Source: Rhodobacter sp. (GTDB lineage Bacteria > Pseudomonadota > Alphaproteobacteria > Rhodobacterales > Rhodobacteraceae). Taken from it: 64,000 nucleotides of DNA. This document shows positions 36,072-44,756 of the stretch, piece after piece. The DNA lies in assembly GCA_027490955.1 (NCBI GenBank), contig JAIXXB010000011.1:1-64000 (forward strand). Reading direction: 5' to 3'. The notes beneath the pieces are model-generated. The model was not told where the DNA came from and searched no databases. It was given only the letters and a program-made list of their open reading frames with translations. The translations under genes and the position numbers were made by a program. How positions within the stretch are numbered: the first letter of the stretch is position 1; each line of letters starts with the position of its first letter.

Positions 36072-36620
36072 TTATATGGAAGGGATGCGAGGGATGGTTT
36101 GAAATATCATCCAGCTGTTTTCAGCGCCCAGTTTGCGCACTTCACGTGCAGCATAGAGCGTGGCGTCCTTCAGCTCTTCGTAGTCTGAACCAACCTTTTC
36201 GAACCAACTGTTGTTGTGGTCTATCCAGCCGTATGTGTCTAACGATTTCCATAGTATGTCTGCTTGCTTGGCAAACTCACTTGGATCAACGTGTGGTATG
36301 GCTACCATGTGATAATGCACATTGTCACCGCCAGCCCCCATATGCTGGAAAACCATACGAGGTACGCCTGCAAGGCGCTTAGTTACGGCACGTTCGCTGA
36401 AGTAATGCATGTCCAGCTTACGCAGAAATATCCGCAACAGCCTTTGGGCGTGTTGGATGGATATGTCCTCTTTCTGTTTGGTTGCCGTTTGTTTGTGGCG
36501 GAACTTAAGGGTCAGGAAGACGGCTTTGGGATTATCTTTTATTTGTGGAAATAACCAAGTGTTGACTGCTTCTTGTTCTTGCAGCTTTTGTTTGGCACTT
36601 ATCCAATTATTTTCTTTCAT
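36072..36620 (-). CDS. HUH-type replication initiator or relaxase-like protein
   Basis: A 182-aa protein with the order of a rolling-circle Rep: motif 1 FLTLKFR (35-41), the HUH metal motif VHYHMVAIP (H102, H104) and a catalytic tyrosine candidate Y156 in LYAAREVRK. Size fits small plasmid and filamentous-phage Reps. Such enzymes nick a hairpin origin; candidate structures lie directly downstream at 35799-35852, and tandem repeats lie upstream at 36641-36660. It implies the island can replicate or transfer as a circle after excision, which is inference. Confidence 0.7.
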   Translation of the reverse strand: MKENNWISAKQKLQEQEAVNTWLFPQIKDNPKAVFLTLKFRHKQTATKQKEDISIQHAQRLLRIFLRKLDMHYFSERAVTKRLAGVPRMVFQHMGAGGDNVHYHMVAIPHVDPSEFAKQADILWKSLDTYGWIDHNNSWFEKVGSDYEELKDATLYAAREVRKLGAENSWMIFQTIPRIPSI

Positions 36621-36640
36621 GAATATATCTTTCTAATTAA

Positions 36641-36660
36641 TACATATTACTACATATTTA
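36641..36660. repeat. Tandem 10-bp repeat upstream of the Rep gene
   Basis: TACATATTAC TACATATTTA: two ten-base units sharing TACATATT, 20 bases before the Rep start on the reverse strand, in very AT-rich sequence. It could be an iteron pair or operator for autoregulation; chance is possible in AT-rich DNA. Confidence 0.4.
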
Positions 36661-36824
36661 GTAAAAAGCAATAATTTACGATCAATATCCATGTATTTCA
36701 AAGGTTTTTAAAATTCAATTTCTGCATTTTAGGCTTGAGCTGAATTCTATTGGTGTTGGCATGAATTCGTCTTGCTCTTTGAATGCACTGACAACAGTTT
36801 TGTTGCAGTGAAAGGGAGAGCAAT

Positions 36825-37259
36825 ATGAATTATTTTTCAAGTTTGACGCTAACCAAATATGAGCGAAAGCAGCAGAGCAATCCAATTGTTGCACGTCGCA
36901 TGAAATTGGCGAGTAAGATCGATCAACAGCTAAAGCTATGTGCTGATGCTGCTTATCGCCCCATCAGGTCTGTGTGGGTCAAGAACGAGGCAGGGCAGCA
37001 AGAACTGAAAAACAAGGCCGTGCGGATACAACGCTGGTGGGACGAAACAGATGGCGGTAAGGTACTGCTGACCATCCGTTACGGAGCAAAAGTTTTGCAG
37101 CTGGCTGAAGGCAAGAACGCCATTGAATTGGCCTCGACAGAAGAGGTGGCAGAAGTGCTTGGCAAGGTGAGATTGGCGGTGCTTGCTGGTGAGTTGGATG
37201 CTGAGATTTCTACTGCTCTTGGGCTGCGAAAACTGGTGTTTAAGGCAAAGGGGAAATAG
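36825..37259 (+). CDS. Hypothetical protein at the island right end (possibly DUF6641-like)
   Basis: A 144-aa basic protein (MNYFSSLTLTKYERKQQSNP, then ARRMKLASKIDQQLKL and VWVKNEAGQQELKNKAVRIQRWWD). It resembles small proteins annotated DUF6641 next to mobile elements, from memory only. GGGAGA precedes the ATG. It diverges from the Rep gene across an AT-rich gap. Its stop codon lies inside the right copy of the candidate att repeat, so it would be the last island gene. Confidence 0.68.
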   Translation: MNYFSSLTLTKYERKQQSNPIVARRMKLASKIDQQLKLCADAAYRPIRSVWVKNEAGQQELKNKAVRIQRWWDETDGGKVLLTIRYGAKVLQLAEGKNAIELASTEEVAEVLGKVRLAVLAGELDAEISTALGLRKLVFKAKGK

Positions 37260-37271
37260 CAGTTTTGCAGC
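37252..37271 (+). repeat. Candidate right attachment repeat of the island
   Basis: GGAAATAGCAGT (37252-37263) repeats 20858-20869 exactly, with 17 of 20 matching over the longer stretch. It covers the end of the last island gene. After it, sequence returns toward GC-rich surface-polysaccharide genes. Confidence 0.4.
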
Positions 37272-37591
37272 AGGAATTCTATGGCATTTATTATATAAGC
37301 AATAACATGTGCTTACAATGGTTCCGAATAGCTAAGCGCTAGTTTCATTCATCAGAATTTCGGAAAAGGGCTGCTTTCGGGCGGCCCTTTTTGTTTGTAT
37401 CCCCTTGTCATGTGGTACTGTGATGCTGGCCGTGGTGGTGGATTGGACGCGATGCTTGGGTTGGTTTTGCGCCCTGACTAGGAATTCATTTTTTCCTATG
37501 GCATAGGTTTATTATATCCATAGGCGCTTTGCCGCAGCTTTCGGCGCGGCGCGGCGCTGTGTGGCGAATTATGCCTGCCATTGGGGTAGTG
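37264..37591. other. Intergenic region between island and acyltransferase
   Basis: 328 bp with no gene. It holds the strong forward terminator at 37365-37391 and an AT-rich stretch (37480-37520) that could carry the acyltransferase promoter. Nothing else is recognised. Confidence 0.6.
37365..37391 (+). terminator. Rho-independent terminator, copy 1
   Basis: AAAGGGCTGC pairs with GCGGCCCTTT (one G-T wobble) around loop TTTCGG, ending in a T-run. The core GGGCTGCTTTCGGGCGGCCC is identical to the terminator at 40288. Here it follows the last island gene by about 105 bp. Confidence 0.85.
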
Positions 37592-39583
37592 ATGCAGTAC
37601 AGACCAGCCGTCGATGGGTTGCGCGCCGTTGCAGTTCTGCCCGTGATCCTGTTCCATGCGGGTTTTGACATATTTAGCGGCGGTTTTGTTGGGGTCGATG
37701 TCTTTTTTGTCATCAGCGGCTACCTAATCGCGGCGCTGTTGATCGCTGATCTGCAACAAGGTCGGTTCAGTTTGATCGGGTTTTATGATCGCCGCGCGCG
37801 GCGCATTTTGCCCGCCTTGGTTTTTGTTGTGCTGTGTTGCCTGCCATTTGCCTATCTGTGGTTGCAGCCTTCGCAGATGGTGGATTTTGGGCAAAGTTTG
37901 GTCGCAGTTGGGCTGTTCTTTAGCAATTTTTTGTTCTGGAAAGAGGGGGGGTATTTTGCCGCTGCGGCAGAGCTAAAGCCCCTGCTGCACACATGGAGTT
38001 TGGCCGTTGAAGAGCAGTATTATCTGCTTTTTCCCGTTTTTTTGGCGCTGATCTGGCGGGTATGGCGTGGTGGGCTGGTTTGGGCCCTTGGCGCGATTGC
38101 GCTTGGCAGTTTTGCTTGGGCCATTTGGGGCTGGCCCGATGATCCCGATGCCCGTTTCTATCTGGCCCCCTCGCGGGTTTGGGAATTGCTTTTGGGCGCG
38201 TTGGTTGCTGTTTGGCCCGTCCGGCAAACTGGCCCGCTTGCCCAAACTGCCAGCCTTGCAGGGCTGGCCATGATTTTGGTGTCGATCTTAGTGTATGATT
38301 ATGGCACGCCCTTTCCAAGCGTTTATACAGTGCTGCCTGTTTTGGGGGCCGCCGCGATTTTGGTCTATGCGGGCCCAGAGACTTGGGTGGGCCGGTTGCT
38401 GGGTTGGCGGCCATTCGTTACGATAGGACTTTTGTCCTACAGCGCCTATCTGTGGCATCAACCGCTGTTCGCCTTTGCCCGCCTGCGCAGCCTGACAGAG
38501 CCAAGCGCGCCCATCATGGCAGGTTTCGCGGCATTATCGCTGGTCTTGGCGGCGCTGACGTGGCGGTGGGTTGAAACGCCGTTTCGCAACCCAAGCCGCA
38601 GGTTCTTAACAGAACCAAAGGCGGTTTTGGCCGCAAGCGCGGCGGTATGCCTTGTGCTTGTCACGATTGGCCTTGCCTTGCAGTGGGACAAAGGCCTGAC
38701 GGCGCGCTTTTCGGCGGAAAACTTGGCGATGTTGCAGACCAAAGGCAGCCCGCAGCGCTGCACCTACAAGCCTGATTTGCCGCATTTGGCCGATGCTGAT
38801 TGCACTTTTTCCGCCTCTGGCCACATAGATGCATTGATTATCGGCGACAGCCATGCAGGCGCTGTAGCTCTGGCTTGGGGGGCGGCGCTGGAACAGGCGC
38901 ATATACCAGCGGGTGCCGTCAGCCGCGCCAGTTGCGTGCCATTGCAGGGATTTCGCCCATTTCATGTGCAAGACGCAGAGCTATGCCCCAGTTTCAACCA
39001 CGATGTCATCGCCTATGCGCGCCGCAGCCAAGTCAAAACTTTAATTCTTGTCGCGCGCTATCCGCTCAGCATCCATGGGGCGGGTTTTGACAATGGCGAA
39101 GGCGGTGTGGAAGAGCGCGCGCCCGCCTGCACCGATGAAGCCGCGCGAAAGACCTGCCAGTGGGATGACCCCAGCCGCCAGTCGCGCCTGCTGTCGGCCT
39201 ACAAGGATCAGATTTCTGAATTAGCCAAGCAATTCAATGTGGTTTTGGTTTATCCCATTCCCGAAGCGGGCTGGCATGTGCCGCAATACATGTTCAAAAA
39301 CGCGCAGTTCAATGGGCGTATCGATGTTCTGACGACCGATTACGCCGCCTATACGGCGCGCGCCAAACCGATTTTGGATCTGTTCGACCAGCTTGTTGCA
39401 ACGGTTCCAAATGTCTATGCGGCCCGCGTACAAGAGGCCCTGTGTAACGCCGAAACAGGTCGTTGCCTGAATGCCGACGCACAAGGCATTTATTATTTCG
39501 ATGACGATCATCCCAGCCCCGCTGGCGCAAAGCTGATGGCACCGATCCTTGTGCGCGCGGTGCAACAGGCGGAGGGGAGGTAA
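37592..39583 (+). CDS. OafA/YrhL-type acyltransferase with C-terminal SGNH domain
   Basis: A 663-aa membrane O-acyltransferase that would acetylate cell-surface glycans. Residues 1-360 are the acyltransferase-3 membrane domain (YRPAVDGLRAVAVLPVILFHAG, GGFVGVDVFFVISGYLI, FYDRRARRILPAL, HTWSLAVEEQYYL). Residues 420-663 form a periplasmic SGNH domain with IIGDSHAG and the terminal DDDHPSPAG holding the catalytic Asp-His. ATG 37592 follows TTGGGGTAGTG; earlier in-frame starts reach 37529. It stands alone just outside the island. Confidence 0.9.
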   Translation: MQYRPAVDGLRAVAVLPVILFHAGFDIFSGGFVGVDVFFVISGYLIAALLIADLQQGRFSLIGFYDRRARRILPALVFVVLCCLPFAYLWLQPSQMVDFGQSLVAVGLFFSNFLFWKEGGYFAAAAELKPLLHTWSLAVEEQYYLLFPVFLALIWRVWRGGLVWALGAIALGSFAWAIWGWPDDPDARFYLAPSRVWELLLGALVAVWPVRQTGPLAQTASLAGLAMILVSILVYDYGTPFPSVYTVLPVLGAAAILVYAGPETWVGRLLGWRPFVTIGLLSYSAYLWHQPLFAFARLRSLTEPSAPIMAGFAALSLVLAALTWRWVETPFRNPSRRFLTEPKAVLAASAAVCLVLVTIGLALQWDKGLTARFSAENLAMLQTKGSPQRCTYKPDLPHLADADCTFSASGHIDALIIGDSHAGAVALAWGAALEQAHIPAGAVSRASCVPLQGFRPFHVQDAELCPSFNHDVIAYARRSQVKTLILVARYPLSIHGAGFDNGEGGVEERAPACTDEAARKTCQWDDPSRQSRLLSAYKDQISELAKQFNVVLVYPIPEAGWHVPQYMFKNAQFNGRIDVLTTDYAAYTARAKPILDLFDQLVATVPNVYAARVQEALCNAETGRCLNADAQGIYYFDDDHPSPAGAKLMAPILVRAVQQAEGR

Positions 39584-40348
39584 CCCGGGCCATATGCTGT
39601 GCGGGCTTTCGCCTCCGATTTCTTCACAAATGCGCAGGATCAGAGCTGCCTTGTGCGCTGATTATGCCGTGGCTTTGGGGATTTTCGCAATTTGGACTGC
39701 CCGCAAAACCCATGAAACGCACAAGGTTGTGCAAGTTATCCCGATTTGCTGGCCAAAACTTATCTGCTGCTGCGCCTTTTGTGTGGCATGAGGCATTCCA
39801 TGGGGCGTGGATGCGGTATCTTCGAAAGGCCGCGATGTTAGGCTAAAATTTTTGAGAAACCTTGCACCAGCAAAGCGAAGATCGGCTTGCCATGACGTGG
39901 TTTTGGGCTGCGTCTAAGGTGACCTGCGTTTATGCAAAACGCATTTTTTGGCGGCAAAATCAAAACTTCGATTGCTCCACGCCCATAGCGCCACCTTTTT
40001 CGACCATAGAGATCTGTGCTTTTGCCCAGATTGTCGTGCAAAACGCCATTGCCTCGGCCATAGTAAAGGTGGTTGATACAGCGCTGGCGAAGGTCAGTGT
40101 AGCCGAGGTCGCTGGGGATTTGGACAGATGAATTTCCGTTGCCCGATGGTCTCAAGGAGACGAAATATGCGATAAAGACGGCAACTATCTGCTCTGAAGC
40201 GTGTTGCAATTATAGATGTGTAAACATATGCATGCAAAGCTCTTAGATGGCCAAATGTTTATTCGAATGGCGATGCATTAGTGAAATGGGCTGCTTTCGG
40301 GCGGCCCTTTTTTGTGCACAATAGGGCTGGAACGGCAGGGGCAGGGCG
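39584..40348. other. 765-bp stretch without a convincing gene
   Basis: Several frames are open, the longest on the reverse strand at 39838-40209 (123 codons), but none has a good ribosome site or a recognisable domain. The reverse frame contains CINHLYYGRGNG and KSTDLYGRKRW, which faintly recall the end of a glycosyltransferase, so a decayed glycan gene is possible. The region ends with the terminator at 40288-40314. Confidence 0.5.
40288..40314 (+). terminator. Rho-independent terminator, copy 2
   Basis: Same hairpin as at 37365: core GGGCTGCTTTCGGGCGGCCC followed by six T. It lies 35 bases before the FkbM gene with no intact forward gene ending nearby, consistent with loss of a gene upstream of it. 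Confidence 0.82.
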
Positions 40349-41134
40349 ATGCAAAGCGGGATCATTCGGGAATCTCTTTTATCTAAGGCAGGACGTGGGT
40401 TGCGGCGGCGTTATAAATCGCTGGAGTTGCGCCTGCGGCGGCGGCTTGGTTCGCCCGTTGTTACATCCAGTTATGGGGCGCGATTTGTTGCCAATTATGC
40501 CGATGCGACCTTTTGGTTTTACATTAAGGCATCTTATGGCTTCTTTTACTGGAGGCGGCTGTCGGCCGTCTCGCAGCCTTTCATCTTTTTGGATATCGGC
40601 GCAAACCAAGGTCTTTACACGATCTGCGCAGGCTGGAACCGTCATTGCCAGCGCGCCTATGCCTTTGAACCTGTGCCAACCAGTGCCGATTTGCTGGCCC
40701 AAAACCTTGCGCTGAACGGGGTGCAAGCGACCTGCGAGGTGGTGCGCAAAGCTGTGTCAGCCAGCAGCGGCCCCGTCGAGATTGTGATACACGCCGCCCA
40801 CAGCGGGGCAGCTTCGATTGCGCAGGGCAATGTGGGTGGGCAAGATGTGCGGCGTGAATGGATACAAACCATCGATGCCGCGGGGCTGGACCAGATTGTT
40901 AAGGCGGGCGATCTTCCCGTTTATGTAAAGATTGATGTCGAAGGCCATGAAGAAGCTGTGATCGGCGAGCTGTTGAAATGCAGCTTTGCAGGCCAGATCC
41001 GCGAGATGTTTTACGAGGTGGATCTGCGCTGGGTAAAACCTGAAGCCCTGCAAAACATGGTGCAGCAAGCTGGGTTCACCACGGCCAAAATCGGGCGCAG
41101 AAAACATTACGATGTGCTGGCCACGCGGGTATAA
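40349..41134 (+). CDS. FkbM-family methyltransferase
   Basis: A 261-aa SAM-dependent methyltransferase: IFLDIGANQGLYTICAG (SAM site), AYAFEPVPTSADLLAQNL and YVKIDVEGHEEAVIGEL, the FkbM hallmark. The basic N-terminus (RRRYKSLELRLRRRL) may lie on the membrane. GGGGCAGGGCG precedes ATG 40349. Next to an acyltransferase it probably modifies a surface saccharide. It is not closely similar to the suf-operon FkbM protein. Confidence 0.87.
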   Translation: MQSGIIRESLLSKAGRGLRRRYKSLELRLRRRLGSPVVTSSYGARFVANYADATFWFYIKASYGFFYWRRLSAVSQPFIFLDIGANQGLYTICAGWNRHCQRAYAFEPVPTSADLLAQNLALNGVQATCEVVRKAVSASSGPVEIVIHAAHSGAASIAQGNVGGQDVRREWIQTIDAAGLDQIVKAGDLPVYVKIDVEGHEEAVIGELLKCSFAGQIREMFYEVDLRWVKPEALQNMVQQAGFTTAKIGRRKHYDVLATRV

Positions 41135-41278
41135 TCTGCGTTGCGCACAGCTTCCTGTGGATAACTTTACGCGCTGAAGTTTTTCTTGCCTTTGTTTACC
41201 TTTTGCTAAGCATTTTTTGCCTAACCTGCGGACATGGATCGTTGGTCGGCCCCGTTTGGGCCGCATTAGGGGGCCAGA

Positions 41279-41569
41279 ATGACCATTCAAACAAGTTTTC
41301 ATGCAGCAAAAGGGCATGAATTTTTGGGCATGCGCCTGTCGCGGCGCGGCGAGGTAGAGGTTGTCTATGACAGCGGCGCAGCCGAGGGTGGGGTTGCCGA
41401 GCGGCGCGTTTGGCGGGTGATGCCGCAGGGGCAAGAGGCGGCAGGCCTCAGCTGGCGCGAAGAACAGGCGCTGTCCGAAGGGCTGCGAATCGCAGCAGGT
41501 GCACCGCGCGTTCTGGTGGCCCTTTATGATGAGATGAAAAAGCGCGCACTTCTTTTGGAAAATGCGTAA
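41279..41569 (+). CDS. Small hypothetical protein
   Basis: A 96-aa soluble protein with no recognised domain. It contains FLGMRLSRRGEVEVVYD and a helical, basic C-terminus (VALYDEMKKRALLLENA). AGGGGGCC stands just before ATG 41279. Codon use is GC-rich like the chromosome. The gap before it (41135-41278) has one perfect DnaA-box sequence at 41156-41164, probably by chance. Confidence 0.62.
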   Translation: MTIQTSFHAAKGHEFLGMRLSRRGEVEVVYDSGAAEGGVAERRVWRVMPQGQEAAGLSWREEQALSEGLRIAAGAPRVLVALYDEMKKRALLLENA

Positions 41570-41718
41570 AGCCAATCGTTTTGCCGCAGACGTCTTGCCC
41601 TTGGCGGGGCAACTCCTATAGTTTGGTCAAGGTTCTGCTTGCGCTTGGGCGAAGCCTGCGCATTATATGATCAAAATTTGGGCAGCAGCGATAAGCTGTG
41701 CCTTCCATAGGGGGAAAT

Positions 41719-42813
41719 ATGGCGCAATCTGCTGCAAGCCAGCCCAGCCTGCCTGCCCGCGCTGCGCCAAAGCGGCGGTCAGAGGCGGTGAATGGGCTGT
41801 TGATGGTCAGCCCAACGGCACTTTATGCGCTGCTGTTGCTGGCGGCGCCTTTGGTAACGATCTTCACCTATTCCTTCCTGACCGATGGTTATTTGACGGT
41901 GGAATTGACCCCCACCCTTGGCAGCTATGTCGAGGCGTGGACGAATGAGGTTTACCGCGTTGTGATGCTGCGCAGTCTGGGCGTGGCCATGGCGGTGACC
42001 TTGGTGACGGTGGTTTTGGCCTTTCCCATTGCCTATTACGTCAGCTTTTATGTCGATCCGTCGCGCAAATCGCTGTGGCTGTTTTTGATCACCATTCCGT
42101 TTTGGACCAGCTATCTGATCCGCGTTTTCCTGTGGAAAGTGATCTTGGGCTTTAACGGCGTGGTCAATTCGGGCCTGATGGGCCTTGGCCTGATTGACGA
42201 GCCTTTGACCTTTTTGCTGTATAACACCAATTCCATCGTCATCACGCTGGCCCATGCCTATGCGCCCTTTGCCATTTTGCCGATCTTCGTGGCGCTGGAA
42301 AAAATCGACCGATCTTTCCTAGAGGCGGGGCGCGATTTGGGCGAAAGCAGTTTTGTGACATTTTTGCGCGTGACCCTGCCTTTGGCCATGCCAGGGGTGA
42401 TTTCGGCGGTGATGATCGTGTTTATCCCCACGATTGGCGATTATGTTACCCCCCATCTGGTGGGCGGGCCCGAAGGCAAGATGGTCGCCAATTTGGTGCA
42501 GGTGCTCTATCTGAAACTGGACAATTATCCGCTGGGCAGCGCCTTGGCCGTATCTTCGATGCTGCTGGTGGGTCTGGTGTTGATGATGGCGGCGATGCAG
42601 CTTGCGATTTTTGGCTATGTTTTCAAACGCATCGCAGGCACAACGCCGCTGATTCTAGCCATTTTCACCGCCTTGGCCGCCGCCCAAGCCTTGCTGCTGC
42701 TGGTGGTGGTTTTGTGGCTGATCACCGATAGCGCGGTTCTGACAGTCAGCCTTGGCGCGGCGCTGCATGCGGTTGCCCTTGTGGCCCTGCGCCGCAAAAG
42801 GAGCGCACTATGA
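41719..42813 (+). CDS. Spermidine/putrescine-type ABC permease (PotB/PotH-like)
   Basis: A 364-aa inner-membrane permease. After a polar N-terminus come six or more helices and the EAA loop LEAGRDLGESSFVTFLRVTLPLAMPG that contacts the ATPase. IPTIGDYVTPHLVGG is typical of polyamine permeases. C-terminal extra helices after 290 make it longer than PotB. ATG 41719 follows AGGGGGAAAT. Overlaps the second permease by four bases. Confidence 0.9.
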   Translation: MAQSAASQPSLPARAAPKRRSEAVNGLLMVSPTALYALLLLAAPLVTIFTYSFLTDGYLTVELTPTLGSYVEAWTNEVYRVVMLRSLGVAMAVTLVTVVLAFPIAYYVSFYVDPSRKSLWLFLITIPFWTSYLIRVFLWKVILGFNGVVNSGLMGLGLIDEPLTFLLYNTNSIVITLAHAYAPFAILPIFVALEKIDRSFLEAGRDLGESSFVTFLRVTLPLAMPGVISAVMIVFIPTIGDYVTPHLVGGPEGKMVANLVQVLYLKLDNYPLGSALAVSSMLLVGLVLMMAAMQLAIFGYVFKRIAGTTPLILAIFTALAAAQALLLLVVVLWLITDSAVLTVSLGAALHAVALVALRRKRSAL

Positions 42814-43616
42814 AAGGGGGATGGTTTCGCATCTATGCCTATGGGTTTTTGCTGTTTCTCTATGCGCCCATCCTGCTATTGCCGATTTTCGCCTTTAACG
42901 ATGGCGCAATCGTCGCCTTTCCTTTGGCGGGCTTTACCACGAAATGGTTCGAACAGCTTTGGGTGGAACCAGCGCTGCATCAGGCGCTGAAAAACTCGCT
43001 GATTATCGCAGTCTCGGCCTCGATCCTATCGACCTGCCTTGGCATTTTCGCCGCCCGCGCCAGCACGCGCTATAATTTCCCTCTGCGCGGTGGGATCATT
43101 GGCATGATCATGCTGCCATTGGTTTTGCCTGAAATTATCCTTGCCATTGCGCTGCTTGTGGTGCTGCTGGGCATTGGCATTCCTTTGTCGATCTATACGG
43201 TGATTTTGGGCCATGTCCTTGTTTGCACGCCGTTTTCCATTGCGGTGCTGACAGCGGCCTTCCAATCGCTGGACAAATCTTTGGAAGAGGCGGCCTATGA
43301 TTTGGGCGAAACCCCTGCCTCGACGTTTCGGTTGATTATCCTGCCCTTGGTCACGCCTGGCATCATTTCATCGCTGCTGATGACCTTTACCATTTCCTTG
43401 GACGAGTTTTTGATGGCCTTCTTCCTTGCAGGAACCGAGCCGACCTTGCCCGTCTATATCTTTTCGCAGTTCCGCTTTCCAAAATCTGTGCCTGTGGTTT
43501 TGGCGCTGGGTACGGTTTTGGTGGTGGCATCGATCATCCTTCTGACCATCGCAGAATATTTCCGCCGCCGCGGCATTGCCAAAACGGGCGGGAAAGACAC
43601 TGGAGGCTTCCTATGA
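42810..43616 (+). CDS. Spermidine/putrescine-type ABC permease (PotC/PotI-like)
   Basis: A 268-aa second permease with six helices and the EAA loop LEEAAYDLGETPASTFRLIILPLVTPG. FTISLDEFLMAFFLAGTEPTLPVYIFSQ is the PotC signature. It forms a heterodimer with the preceding product. Overlaps its neighbours on both sides by four bases. Confidence 0.92.
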   Translation: MKGGWFRIYAYGFLLFLYAPILLLPIFAFNDGAIVAFPLAGFTTKWFEQLWVEPALHQALKNSLIIAVSASILSTCLGIFAARASTRYNFPLRGGIIGMIMLPLVLPEIILAIALLVVLLGIGIPLSIYTVILGHVLVCTPFSIAVLTAAFQSLDKSLEEAAYDLGETPASTFRLIILPLVTPGIISSLLMTFTISLDEFLMAFFLAGTEPTLPVYIFSQFRFPKSVPVVLALGTVLVVASIILLTIAEYFRRRGIAKTGGKDTGGFL

Positions 43617-44713
43617 GTTCCGAAAAACCCGTCATGATCGAATTTCGGGACGTGCATAAATATTATGGCGATTACCACGCGCTGCGCGGTATCAATGCAA
43701 CCATCCGCGCGGGCGAGTTTTTCTCGCTGCTGGGGCCATCGGGTTGCGGCAAAACCACGCTACTCCGCACGATCGCGGGGTTTGAAGGGATTTCGTCGGG
43801 CGCGGTGATGATTGGCGGCGAAGATATGGCCGATGTGCCCGCCAACCAACGCCCGACCAATATGGTGTTTCAATCCTATGCGATTTTTCCGCATTTGACT
43901 GTGGCGGAAAATGTGGGCTTTGGCCTGCGCAAAGACCCAAGGACCAAGGCGGAAAAGGCCAAGGCCGTGGATGAGGCGCTGGGAATGGTTGGGCTGACAG
44001 GCTATGGCGCGCGGGCAGCACATGCGCTGTCGGGCGGGCAGCGCCAGCGCGTCGCCTTGGCCAGAGCGTTGATTCTGAAACCAAAAGTTCTGCTGCTGGA
44101 CGAGCCGCTGTCAGCGCTGGATAAAAAGATGCGCGAGCAGATGCAGGTCGAACTGATCAAACTGCAGCGCCAAGTGGGCATCACCTTTATTCTGGTCACC
44201 CATGACCAAGAGGAAGCTTTGGTGATGTCTGATCGCATCGCCGTGATGTTCGAAGGGCAAATTGCCCAACTTGCCGACCCTGAAACCCTGTATCGCCGCC
44301 CCGCCAGCCGCAAAGTGGCCGATTTTATTGGCACGATGAATTTCCTGCCTGCCAAGATTTTGTCCGAAGCCGGCGGTAAGGTTGAAGTCGAGGCGCAGGG
44401 TTTTGGCAAAATGACCCTGAACGCCGACCAAGTGATGAGCGCCGAGGGTGCGGCAGGCGGCGCAACTGTGGGCTTTCGCCCCGAAACCCTGACCATTTTG
44501 TTCGATGGTCAAGCCACAGCCGAGCAGCATTGCGACGCGGTGGTGGAAGAGGTCGTTTATTACGGCGATATGACCTATTACGATATCAAAATCCAAGGCT
44601 GCGACAGCGCCGTCCGCCTGTCGATGCGCAATGTCTTTGGCCGCCCCGTGCTGGAAATTGGCACGAAAACACGCGTGGCATGGTCGGCGGGGGCGCTGGT
44701 TTTGTTCCGCTGA
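43613..44713 (+). CDS. Spermidine/putrescine-type ABC ATPase (PotA/PotG-like)
   Basis: A 366-aa ATPase of the importer: Walker A GPSGCGKT (41-48), signature LSGGQRQRVALARAL, Walker B LLLDEPLSALD and switch VTHDQEEAL, then a C-terminal TOBE domain (about 280-366) as in PotA. It is the last gene of a three-gene operon. No periplasmic binding protein gene (PotD/PotF) lies beside it, so substrate identity rests on the permeases and is uncertain among polyamines and similar cations. Confidence 0.93.
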   Translation: MSSEKPVMIEFRDVHKYYGDYHALRGINATIRAGEFFSLLGPSGCGKTTLLRTIAGFEGISSGAVMIGGEDMADVPANQRPTNMVFQSYAIFPHLTVAENVGFGLRKDPRTKAEKAKAVDEALGMVGLTGYGARAAHALSGGQRQRVALARALILKPKVLLLDEPLSALDKKMREQMQVELIKLQRQVGITFILVTHDQEEALVMSDRIAVMFEGQIAQLADPETLYRRPASRKVADFIGTMNFLPAKILSEAGGKVEVEAQGFGKMTLNADQVMSAEGAAGGATVGFRPETLTILFDGQATAEQHCDAVVEEVVYYGDMTYYDIKIQGCDSAVRLSMRNVFGRPVLEIGTKTRVAWSAGALVLFR

Positions 44714-44714
44714 A

Positions 44715-44732
44715 GGGGGCGCTCACGCCCCC
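44715..44732 (+). terminator. Hairpin after the ABC importer operon
   Basis: GGGGGCG (44715-44721) pairs perfectly with CGCCCCC (44726-44732) around CTCA, directly after the ATPase stop. No T-run follows, but the dispersed repeat does, as in the arrangement at 174-270. Confidence 0.6.
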
Positions 44733-44756
44733 TCGCGCTGCGCGCTCACCCCCTGA

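Larger units (their letters stand above)
20858..37263. mobile_element. Integrative genomic island with defence-like cargo
   Basis: From just after rpsI to about 37263 the base composition becomes visibly AT-richer and gene content changes from housekeeping to integrase, recombinase, HUH Rep and conflict-type genes. A tyrosine integrase lies 46 bases inside the left end and a Rep gene near the right end. The proposed ends are an imperfect direct repeat, 20858-20877 against 37252-37271. The island interrupts no recognisable chromosomal gene. Boundaries are inferred; gene content is seen. Confidence 0.7.

Noticed and set aside
41156-41164. Perfect DnaA box (TGTGGATAA)
   Set aside because: A single box without an AT-rich unwinding region or neighbouring boxes is expected by chance in 64 kb.
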